The notes beneath the pieces are model-generated. The model was not told the origin of the DNA. It did not search any database and saw nothing but the letters and a program-made list of their open reading frames with translations. 64,000 nucleotides of DNA from Bombyx mori. Its lineage: Eukaryota; Arthropoda; Insecta; Lepidoptera; Bombycidae. How positions within the stretch are numbered: the first letter of the stretch is position 1; every line of letters begins with the position of its first letter. This document shows, one piece after another, positions 32,978 to 43,100 of the stretch. The position numbers and the translations under genes were made by a program. The stretch spans positions 248,001 to 312,000 of the forward strand of contig NC_085123.1 in NCBI RefSeq assembly GCF_030269925.1, read 5' to 3'.

Positions 32978-34463
32978 TTATAGTCATATGTGGTTGTTTC
33001 AAGAAATTGGAATATTACCAATTTCGGTCAATAACCAGAAAGTCTTATATTAAAATCGTCTGTTTGGTTCTCAATTGGAAATTGAAGGCTTAGAATCGCC
33101 TTTAAGTACTTCTGCCTGCAGTAGTATATTTATCTTAGTTTTATTTTTTTTACTAGTTTACATGTTTTTTGAGATGAGTAACTTTTTTTATCTTGCGAGG
33201 CAGACGAGTTCGTCTGATGGTCAGTTGTGTCCTGGATACAGTGAAAATTCGAACTTAATTGGATAAATAATCACTAGATTTGAAACACGCGACAGTTTCA
33301 CATTGATTATATTCTGATCTATGGTCCAAAGCAACCTATGTATGTAGTTAAAGTACTAGCTGTAGTAGTCAAATGCATAAACTAAAATACCAACTTAGTT
33401 TATCAATTTGACTAGTACTACTTTAACTTGGTTATTTAGAGAACAAGTTTCTCCGACAAGAATATCGAAGAACAATAAATTCTGGATCCAATTTAATATT
33501 ATTATAATCGTCAGCAATACGTCAAAAGTTTCAACACAAATGTTATTGTTAAAGCTATTCATCAGTGCTAAATACTTGCAGATAAATCAAATTCAAGTAA
33601 ATAATTGTTGCCTATTCATTTGCTTTTCACGGCATAATGTAGTTATTTTATTTTGAGATTCTCTAAATTTCTTTAAATCGTTAATTAAAAAAAAAGTGTG
33701 AGCCGTCACTGGACGCCTGGCAGATGTGAAACATTGACATTATTTTGTAAAAGTAATATGCAGAAAAGAACAGATTGTGATCGAGTGGGAGAGAATCGCA
33801 CAGTCGATTGTGCATGGCGACGCATCGCCACACCGTACACACTACGGCATATAGACTGTATATATATATACCATCATAAATCGTGGCGACGCATCGCCAC
33901 GACATGCGTCGCCACGGCATGCGTCGCCACGCCAGAAATCGGTTTTACGTGCGGCTATAGATGTTTCACATCAATAGACATGCTGTCTTCATCGTGCGAC
34001 ACTGTCATTGCAGTGTAAAATTAATTTATTCTGATTATCTTAACTTAGATTCTGACCTTTATCTACGTTTATCCAAATTTAAAAAAATAGGTACAAACTT
34101 TTATATAATCCTACCCGATTCCTGAGACGATATCGTGTCGTATTACATAAAAGCAACACGTCGTTTAATGAGTGATTTATACAGTCCGAGGGAAGTTTTC
34201 TCTCATTTCTAATTCCAGTAGCGAGACTAATAAAAGATTCTGTACAGACAGACAGACGGGTTATAGCCAATACCCTTTGAGATGATATTTCGAGAAGAAA
34301 AATCTAATTGTAATTTAGTCTTAAGTTGCGTACTGTGAGCGATGGAGAAGCTTTGTTATTGATTTTTGTTTGTTTATAATCGAACTAGGAGTGAGTAAAT
34401 GGTGAACTAGTCGAGTGAACTAGTCGAATACACAAATATCCATGTTCTGGTATACACAACTTA
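32978..34463. other. No supported gene; contains palindromic repeat cluster
   Basis: Mostly AT-rich DNA with short open frames and no recognised domain. The GGCGACGC repeat cluster at 33816-33931 is the only notable structure. Confidence 0.4.
33816..33931. repeat. GGCGACGCATCGCCAC repeat cluster
   Basis: TGGCGACGCATCGCCAC occurs twice (about 33816-33832 and 33884-33900), followed by two tandem copies of CATGCGTCGCCACG. Each unit has inverted GGCGA/TCGCC arms and can form a small hairpin. A TATATATATA run lies between the first two. Confidence 0.7.
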
Positions 34464-34679
34464 TCTATACTAATATTATAAAGAGGAAAGATTTGTTTGT
34501 TTGTTTGTTTCGAATAGGCTCCGAAACTACTAGACCGATTTGAAAAATTCTTTTTCCATTAGAAGCCGACATTGTCCCTGATGAACATAGGCTACTTTTA
34601 TTAATTTTTTTTTAATTTTATTTTTTTGGTTTTATGTGTGTTTTAATGTTTCCGAAGCGAAGCGAAGGCGGGTCGCTAG
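34464..34679 (+). mobile_element. Short non-autonomous Helitron
   Basis: The 216-bp element starts TCTATACTAATATTATAAAG after A and ends GGCGGGTCGCTAG before T. A GTTT repeat follows the 5' end. It belongs to a different subfamily from the element at 7965 and is related to 34982-35411 and 44844-45253. Confidence 0.75.
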
Positions 34680-34824
34680 TGATAGTTATTTGTGAAAACT
34701 TTTTTAATGCTGTCGCTGGGCAAACAAGCTCATGGCTCAACTAGTTTTAAGTGGTTACGATTGTGTGACGACAGAAATAAATATAGAAATTAGCGGTATT
34801 ACACATTGTAGTGCAGCTTTACAG

Positions 34825-34950
34825 AAGGCCCGGTTGGCAGCGGCTTGGCTCTGCTTCTGGTATTGCTGAAGTCTATGGGCGACGGTAACCACTCACCATT
34901 AAGTGGGCCGTATGCACGTCGGCCTACAAGAGCAATAAAAAAAAGCGCCA
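34825..34950 (+). mobile_element. CR1-like LINE, 3' tail
   Basis: The tail shows GGCAGCGGCTTGGCTCTGC, GGTAACCACTCACCATTAAG and CTACAAGAGCAATAAAAAAA. It is strongly 5' truncated. Confidence 0.7.
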
Positions 34951-34981
34951 CCACCAGAAACCGCTTGTTGCCAGTCGCAGA

Positions 34982-35411
34982 TCTATACTTAATATTATAA
35001 AGAGGAAATATTTGTTTGTTTGTTTTGAATGGGCTCCGAAACTACTGAACCGATTTGAAAAATTATTTCACTCTTAGAAAGTGACACTGTCCCGAGAGAC
35101 ATAGCCTAAAATCTTTTTTGAAAAAAATTAGGGTACCTTGCTTAAACTCCAATAATATAACCCAAGGTATAAAAAAATTACCTATAATATTCTTTACATC
35201 GCGTGCCCTGCGAAAACTTTTCATCATAGAATAAAATAATGTACTACGACTTTGTAGAACACATTATTATTTACAAAAAGTGTTGCGATAGCATATGTCC
35301 AACTATTGTAGTTATGCCGCAATAAGTGTTCTTTTATTTTAAAAAATAAAACAACGTCAAATATCGTTGAAATTTGTTAAAGACCCGAGCGGAGCCGGAG
35401 CTGGTCGTTAG
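34982..35411 (+). mobile_element. Non-autonomous Helitron
   Basis: The 430-bp element begins TCTATACTTAATATTATAAAG and ends GAGCTGGTCGTTAG. The terminal CTAG has mutated to TTAG. The subterminal ACCCGAGCGGAGCCGGAGC is shared with 44844-45253. Confidence 0.75.
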
Positions 35412-35728
35412 TCGTATAATATACAGAACACGGCTACTCGCTTCCCTGGTACATACCTTAATTATCTTTTTACGTCAATAAAATATTTATTCTGAAGAAG
35501 TTTCTTTACTGCAAACGAGATAAGCCACGGGGAGTAGCCCACAGAAGAAAAGTTTTATTGAGATATTTATTCATCGAAACGGAAACGAATTCCACTCAAT
35601 ACAAGATATATCTAAGATATAAATGTTTTTGGAATAAAACTTTTTTAATATGAAGCCGTAGAGCGTCGCGAGCAACGCCGGTATTACGATATTACCTGAT
35701 ATTTCTTTTTTGTGGCTTCTTTTTTGTG

Positions 35729-36012
35729 AGTTTTTTTTATTTATTGCTTATGTGTGTGGACGAGCTCACAGCCCACCTGATGTTAAGTGATTACTGGAGC
35801 CCATAGACATCTACAACGTAAATGCACCACACACTTTGAGAGATATAAGTTCTAAGGTCTCAGTATAGTTACAACGGCTGCCCTACCCTTCAAGCCGAAA
35901 CGCATTACTGCTTCACGGCAGAAATAGGCAGGGCGGTGGTACCTACCCGCGCGGACTCACAAGAGGTCCTGCCACCAGTAATTACGCAAATAAAAATTTT
36001 GCGGGTTTTGTT
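35729..36012 (-). mobile_element. Bm1 SINE, 3' part with body
   Basis: Minus-strand Bm1 extends past the CCTGCCACCAGTAATTACGC junction into the family body (AAAATTTTGCGGGTTT), so it is longer than most copies here but still lacks the tRNA-like head. Confidence 0.8.
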
Positions 36013-37162
36013 TATGTTTGTTCATTACTTTTAACACTCTCCGATATAACTACCCTAGAAACCACGGTGATATGCCATGGATACATAACACAACTATAAG
36101 ACGACCTCAGGTGAAACTTCGTTTAAAATCCATTAATTTTATTTTGCGAGGATACATATATTGATTGAACTATCTATTTCTTGAATAAATTGTACGATTA
36201 AAATGTATTATCTTGTGTCAAAATGTCTCTACTAGTAGCACTTATATCAGAAAACAATTAAAAGTAAATTTAAATGCTCGTTACAGTTCCGCTATGTGTG
36301 GAACCGGTTTAGTTCCTCCTCCCTGTTTTCATTGTCTCCGTCGGTCTGTTTGTGTTGTTCTTTCATTCCGACTTTTATCTTCATCAAATAAATAAATGAG
36401 CAATTTTAAGTCTCACTCAAACAATACATTCAACGACTCAAACATTACGAGCTACAAATCAAATGGTGCTATAATTGAAATAATTAATTTTGCTTATCGC
36501 CACAATCATTAGAACACGATAACTAAATTACTAATGTAATTGTAATTTAGCTTTATACATAGATGGTAATCATGGCACCAGCCTTAGCACGCATACCTTT
36601 AATTCAATGGGTTGCAGACTCAAAATGAGGAAAATATTATATTAGTTTTTGGTGTGTAGAGGCATACCAACTGACGTGTTGATCGCGGATATCGCAGTGT
36701 GAGTTGTAGGAACAAGATGGAGCTTGCGACATTGTAGATTTACGACGAAAGGAAAGATCTTCCACCGAGCGGGTGATATTGCTCGGTAGACCGAATGCTC
36801 CGAATGTTGTTGTTCGGAATTGACTTGCTAATCTTGAAATTGTCGTAAGCGAGATTCAGGCATCTCCGAAATACGTTTTGTTCTGTGATGGCTACCGCTA
36901 CACCACTCCGCTCCGAGACTGGAGCTCGTGTCATTTAGTTAGCGTTGTCCGTGCTGAGATTAGCTTGCAAGGGCCAGTGCTGCTCGAAATCTGCGGTGAG
37001 TTGAGACTGAGCTTGTATTATTATTATATGTATTATTATTAGTATTCAAATACTGCATGAGTGTCGCCACTGCTGCTCGAAGTTGCAGAGAGATTGCACT
37101 TGAGACTTCAAGACTAGAAAGCCTCAAAACTAAATCACATTGGAACAACCACTTTTTTCCCT
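36013..37162. other. No supported gene
   Basis: Small open frames at 36213-36395 (plus), 36740-36934 (minus) and 36960-37166 (minus) show no recognised domain. An ATT/ATA microsatellite lies near 37017-37042. Confidence 0.35.
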
Positions 37163-37300
37163 TCACTATTGACTGGTAGCCTGAGAGGCTATTTCAGGTA
37201 CGTCCGGACGAGTAGCTCACGGACTCAATCTAAGAGAATTCGCAGAGCCTACCACCGGATCGGAATCGCGACACCGCAATCTCAGGTCTGCTTACCGGTA
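37163..37300 (-). mobile_element. Jockey-like LINE, 3' tail fragment
   Basis: On the minus strand it contains the GAGAGGCTATTTCAG block, GAGTAGCTCACGGACTC and CTACCACCGGATCGGAATCG, all shared with the other jockey-like tails. No coding part remains. Confidence 0.6.
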
Positions 37301-37404
37301 GAACAATAACACCGATACGTGCTAAAACACTTGACACTCATAAGGACATTCCATACAACGGTATGTAATGAAATGTGATTCAATACTTTGTCTTTTTTTT
37401 AATT

Positions 37405-38200
37405 TTTTTTTATTGCCCTTGTAGGCAGACGAGCATACGGCCCACCTGATGGTGAGTGGTTACCGTCGCCCATGGACTTCAGCAATGCCAGGGGCAGAGC
37501 CAAGCCGCTGCCTACCGTTTAATACTCTCCACAAGCCTCGTTTGACGAAGGACATGTCATAGCGCTCGGGAAACACCGTGGAGGGGAGCTCATTCCATAG
37601 CCGGATGGTACGTGGCAAAAAAGACCTCTGGAAACGCACTGTGGATGACCGCAGTGGCTCCAGGTAGTATGGATGAACTCTACTCCGGTGGCGGGCGGTG
37701 CGACGGTAAAAACGAGATGCCGGTATCATCTCGAACAATTCCTCAGAGCACTCCCCATGGAACATACGGTACAAAATGCAGAGGGAACCGAAGTCCCTCC
37801 GCAGACCCAGAGGCTCCAAACGATCCGTGAGAATGGGATTATCGACAATCCGAACGGCCCTCCTCTGTATGGAGTCAAATGGAAGAAGCTGGTATTTGGG
37901 AGCCCCGGCCCAGAGATGGGAGCAGTACTCCACGCGAGGCCAGACTTGTGCTTTATAAAGCAAAAGCCTTTGTCCAGGCGTGAAGTACCGCTTCGCTCTG
38001 TTGAGGACTCCCAGCATTTTGGACGCCAACTTGGCTTTGCCTTCCAAATGACTCCGAAACTGGACATCGCTCGAAATGTCGACCCCAAGTATCCCAATAC
38101 TCTCGGAAGGTTGCAGGGATACAAAATTTGGGATGGAAACAGGGATTGTCTTCTATATACTGTCAAGTGAACAAATAGCACATTTACGTCCACCAAACGA
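37405..38200 (-). pseudogene. CR1-like LINE, RT C-terminal region
   Basis: This is the best-preserved copy of the family whose 3' tail recurs here. The minus strand encodes GILGVDISSDVQFRSHLEGK, then LASKMLGVLNRAKRYF, LLYKAQVWPRVEYCSHLWAG, QRRAVRIVDNP, FLPRTIRLWNELPSTVFPERY and GRQRLGSAPGIAEVHGRR (stop near 37460). The 3' UTR follows, ending GGCAATAAAAAAA at about 37405. The frame is open from 37460 up to an in-frame TAG near 38155. The endonuclease and the catalytic RT core are missing, so this is a 5'-truncated copy. Confidence 0.85.
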
Positions 38201-38439
38201 ACTATCTCTATCAATTAAAGCTCCCGAGTCGAGCTTACAAGAGTCGTTAACTTTAACGCTGAATAGGTTGGCACTGCTCCAAAAGGCTTAACAGAAAATA
38301 CTGCGCTACATCTACACTGTATGTAAGCTTTGATGATTTTTTTATGGTTCAGAAGAATGGCTAGTGGCGGGACATCTGTCGGCTTTTTGGTCAAACAGTT
38401 GAGCCTTCGGAATTATTTGTTTCTCCTCCCATATCACTG

Positions 38440-38685
38440 GTGGTAGGACCTCTTGGGAGTCCGCACGGGTAGGTACCACCACCCCGCCTATTTCCGCCGT
38501 GAAGCAGTAATGCGTTTCGGTTCGAAGGGTGGGGTAGCCGTTGTAACTATACTGAGACCTTAGAACTTATATCTCATGGTGGGTGGCGTATTTATGTTGT
38601 AGATGTCTATGGGCTCCAGTAACCACTTAACACCAGGTGGGCTGTGAGCTCGTCTACTCATCAAAGCAATAAAAAAAAAAACTCA
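38440..38685 (+). mobile_element. Bm1 SINE, 3' part
   Basis: Well-preserved plus-strand copy from ACTGGTGGTAGGACCTCTTG to CATCAAAGCAATAAAAAAA. Confidence 0.85.
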
Positions 38686-39074
38686 GTATATTTAACATGA
38701 CGTTGATCTCTCCTTTTCGGAAAAGCTATTTGACTCCAGCCCCCTCGAATGTGGGTGCTCCTCTAACTCTCTACTACTTTCTACTTTTAGTAGTAAGATA
38801 ATGGTACTAGCAGAAGTAGCCAAAGAAAAATGTCATTTTCCGAAAACACTTCAATGGTAATAGATTACTATTAAATTCCGGCCTGAAGATGGCTGCGGGA
38901 ACCACCAAAGTCTAAGTGGATCGTGAGCTAGTCTATCCACATTATTAATAGAACCTTCCTGAAGAATACGAGCGTATCTGGCTTCTTCCTCGTTAGGCCA
39001 TGAACACTTCGATCTCCACAGATTCGATCGGAATCAAATTGCTGCTGCAAAACACGCGTGCTTTCGCCACTAGT

Positions 39075-39325
39075 ACTTCGCCACTAGGACGTCTTGTGAG
39101 TCCGCACGGGTAGGTACCACCGTCCTGCGTATTTCTGACGTGAAGCAGTAATGCGTTACGGTCTGAAGGGCGGGGCAGCTGTTGTAACTATACTGAGACC
39201 TTAGAACTCATATCTCATGGTGGGTGGCGGTATTTACATTGTAGATGTCTATGGGTTCCGGTAACCCTTGAAGACCAGGTGGGCTGTGAGCTCATCTACT
39301 CATCTATGCAATAAAAAAAAAAGTT
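39075..39325 (+). mobile_element. Bm1 SINE, 3' part
   Basis: Plus-strand copy from CTAGGACGTCTTGTGAGTCC to TCTATGCAATAAAAAAAAAA, with moderate divergence. It lies just downstream of the receptor gene's 3' end. Confidence 0.85.
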
Positions 39326-39454
39326 ATAGAAACTACGACTTCATGTATGCATGATGGTATATGTGGTCTCAACTCACACTTAACGCAACGTGTGTCGATA
39401 GCTGATCTCTCCATCTAATCTCGCGCAAACGGTGGTTCAATAAAACAAACTATA

Positions 39455-40068
39455 TTTTATAAAAACATTTACTTTATTGATTACTGCTCAAAGCACGATT
39501 ACATCATTACATAAACAGTAGGTTCATTTGTTCTATTAATAACGGGGATCTTTTGAACAACTAACATATTACACTTACAAAATTAACTTACATAGTAGTC
39601 ATAAATTTTTAAATAACAAATTCTAATTAAGCATATGACTAGTACTTCTCTTAATAATACGTAATTATACATAACGTTTAAAACTTATTACGTCAATTCA
39701 AAATTTCATCAGCCATTTCTATATTCGGGCTCAAAACACGGAAATGTGTGAGGAAATTTTCAGTATCACCGAGACATTTATTTACATTTTACAAATATAT
39801 AAATGCGTACATAGATCATCTAACTAGACATCAACCGCAAACTTAACTAAACGTTTTCAAATGTTAACCACGTACTTCATCTCTACAGCTTTTCTTTATT
39901 TACACATTTCCAACTCAACACTAGTGCTAATGAAAATTCAATGCATATATACAATATGTTCTATAAAAAGTATTTACAAGTAGGATTGAATCCGTGTACA
40001 GAGTCGGTGGATGCTCAGACGGCCGTGGTCCGTTGTCCCGCGTTCGATGCCCGACTGCGACCTGCTCC
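39455..40068 (-). other. BAR: 3' UTR of allatostatin receptor gene
   Basis: AT-rich sequence follows the receptor stop codon on the minus strand. The extent is inferred from the polyadenylation signal near 39473 and assumes no further splicing. No other feature is seen in it. Confidence 0.5.
39473..39478 (-). terminator. AATAAA polyadenylation signal
   Basis: The plus strand reads TTTATT, so the minus strand carries AATAAA about 590 nt after the receptor stop codon. Cleavage is expected 15-30 nt further left. Other AATAAA-like hexamers upstream could also be used. Confidence 0.45.
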
Positions 40069-40173
40069 TCACACGATGTCGTGACAGGAGTTCCCGTTGC
40101 CTGTACGTGTAGTTTTGGTGGCCTGAGGACGTCCAGAAAAGCCATCGTTGTACGGTGGCGGGCAGTACATTAC
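40069..40173 (-). CDS. BAR: BAR coding exon 3 (cytoplasmic tail)
   Basis: This 105-nt exon encodes VMYCPPPYNDGFSGRP, then QATKTTRTGNGNSCHDIV and TGA at 40071-40069. It begins after the acceptor AAATTTTTCAG. Its length gives exactly 361 residues with exons 1 and 2. The tail has cysteines near the membrane (possible palmitoylation) and a Thr/Ser-rich stretch likely to be phosphorylated in desensitisation. The GC-rich patch stands out from the AT-rich flanks. Two other frames are partly open here but either hit a stop at the acceptor or do not resemble the family. Confidence 0.85.
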   Translation of the reverse strand, partial: VMYCPPPYNDGFSGRPQATKTTRTGNGNSCHDIV

Positions 40174-43100
40174 CTGAAAAATTTGTTCATTATCAGTCCA
40201 GATAAGTACTTATTGAAAAATTACGAGCATCTATATTATTATATTGGAAAGAAAAACTTTGTATCCCGTTTTATGAAAATTGCGCGGACGGAGGAGTATG
40301 AAATTTCCCACACTTATAGAGAATATAGAAAAGGACTGCACAATGCTATTTTTTTTAAATGATGCATAAAAGATACTTTAAAACAATACAGAAAACATTA
40401 CACACACTACCATGCAGTTGACACAACACATACATAAAAATATACTCTTTGTTTACTGTCAATTGGGAAACTTTTGTTAATGTTTCAAGCATGTGGTCGA
40501 ATTGAAAATAGAATAATATTGTTTGTCTTTAATATTATTGATCTACAGTGCAGTTTTGGCGAATACTGTGAGTATCGAATTATAATAGTGTTTGACAATA
40601 GAACCATAATAATGTTTAAACTTATAATTTCAATTAATTATAGTCGAATTTCGAGTACTGCGAGGCCACTAGTAATAATAAAAATACAAAGACTTTATTG
40701 TTATACGCGATCTCTTCTCGTCTACCAAATTCTTCATTTCGTATAAAATGACCTAATAAAATATTTTTATATGCAAGAGCGTTTATATGTAGTTAAGGCG
40801 TATTGTGACCCCACACGAATGAGTGTCACCAATCTACCCATAGCTTTAGGTACCAGCTTGATGCGCGGAACAGCCAATAGAAGAAGAATTAAATCTGCAA
40901 AATGTTGACCGAGTGGGTCATCAGCTTGTTTGCCCTTCGCGCGCAACTAAACGCTTTTTTCAGAAATCCGAAACTTTGGTAAGCTTTCCGACGAAACTGA
41001 CAAAATTTAAAGATTCTGAATTCTTATTTACTTTATCCAAACCTAAACAAAACATCCAATCTTTGATCTTAGAATCTTTGATAGAATATATCCAATAAAA
41101 ACACCTTTCAGCAATATTTCGGGCTCCCTTCGATGTCGGTAACAAGGTGTAATCTACGGAGGAAATTGAAGGACATGCTCAAGATTAGTCGGGATTACAT
41201 TTTCTCCAATGTTATCGCCCTTTTACCCTGATAATCCGCCGGGCTTGTCAGCTCGGTTCGCGCTCATTGGTTGGTGTGAAAATATTTCTACGACGACGTC
41301 CTATCCGAGCTTGTGGCAAGTGTAGCCGGCTTGTTCTAAGTAACAGCTTAGACTTACAGGTCTTGTTGTAGTTTCATTTAGTTTTTTATTGCTTAGTTGG
41401 GTGGACGAGCTCACAGCACACTTAGTGTTAAGTGGTTACCGGAGCCCATAGACATCTACAACGTAAATGCGCCACACACCTTGAGATATAAGTTTTAAGG
41501 TCTCAGTATAGTTACATCGGCTGCCCCATCTTTCAAACCGAAATGCATTACTGCTTCACGGCTGAAATAGGCAGGGCGATGGTAGCTACCCGTGCGGGTT
41601 TACAAGAGTTTCTACCACCAGTAAGAGTAAAGTTAGTTTATATTAATGATAGTTCACGCATGCTCGGACGTCAGTTCTTGATATTAGTCTTGTACTGATA
41701 GATTAAAAAAGGAATTGCAGTAACAGCAAACTGAGAAATAAGATAAACAAAACGTAATACGAGGAATTGCTAAAAATAATCACTTAAACTTGTCAACTGA
41801 AACATAGAATCTGTGACGTCTATAGAGCTTTGGCCCTGCACCACGATTCCACTTACGTGCTTTCAATATTATTACTATGAATACAGTTAAATTAATGTTC
41901 AGTTCAATTTGCAAGAACATTGTTGTACCCTGTATAAGTTTTAATTATTATTCAAATATTCATGTCGGTATAACAAAGGTAATGTTTCCGATAAGCTCGT
42001 CCTGTAGTTCGAAAGTTCGAGTTATTAAGCTCTCGAGCTCTGGTGTAAATGGAGCTTTGTATTTGTACAAATTTATAAAGTTTGCAATCTTCCTAAACGT
42101 TTAAGTGCTAGTGAAAAGTGATTCTAGAATAAAATTTTTATTGCCTTTTTAGGTAAACGAGCGTACGGCCCACCTGATGGTAAGTGGTTACCGTCGCCCA
42201 TGGACTTCAGCAATGCCAGGAGCAGAGCCAAGCCACTGCCTACCGCTGTAGAGTTTTTAAAGATGACGTGTTTGGAGAGCATTCCAAGGGCTCTCGCTGT
42301 CCGAGGGCATAAGGTCATCTATTCCACTTTGAAGGGTGGAACAGACGTTGTATTGAGATTAACTTTGTGTCTGAAGGTGGACTATGATGTCAATTGACTC
42401 CAATGACCGCTATCAATGAATGGGCTGTGAGCTTGGTATATCCAACTAAATAATAAGTAACCATGATGTATTTGAGGTTATAATGTCATTTTTAAGTTCC
42501 TGCTTCAAGACTCTGATGACCATTTGACTCTAGTCCTTAAGGTGAATAAAACATTGCATGTTTTAAAAAAAAAATGAAAATGATCTTCCTAAAAACCTCA
42601 GTACATTCTTGCCCCAAACGACTGAAGCTTTAATTTAAGCTGCAAAAGCACTTAATTTTTTTAAAGCTCATAATATAATCTATTATGCTCTTAATGAGAG
42701 AAAAGTTCAGAAGCACTTTGAGTGAAACAATACGTTCTCATAGAGTTTTTACTTCATTTAATGAATTTTTTGTTCATAAAACGAATGGGGACTTTAACAC
42801 AAAATTTAAGCAGAGTTTAATATGACACTCGATACTTTTGAGTATGTTTCAAACGCTCTAGTCGGGCTTTCAACGTTATGCAATAAAGGTACGAATGCAC
42901 GAAGTGTCTTGTGAATGTACTTCTGAATTATTTGTACTTGAATTAAAAAAAAAGATTGAACATTTCACATTAAGTAATCAAAAAAACTCACAACAGGATT
43001 GTCATCAAGTCTAAATAATGTCAAAAGACAAGGCACTCTTCGCCACTCTAAATGAGTTGACATTCTCACGGCCCACCTGATATTAAGTGGATTCCCACGT

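Noticed and set aside
37612..38170. Plus-strand frames of up to 165 codons
   Set aside because: They are antisense to the CR1-like RT C-terminal region on the minus strand.
39927..40145. 72-codon minus-strand frame beginning MAFLDVLRPP
   Set aside because: It overlaps receptor exon 3 in another frame and is closed by TAA immediately after the splice acceptor. The VMYCPPP frame gives the receptor tail.
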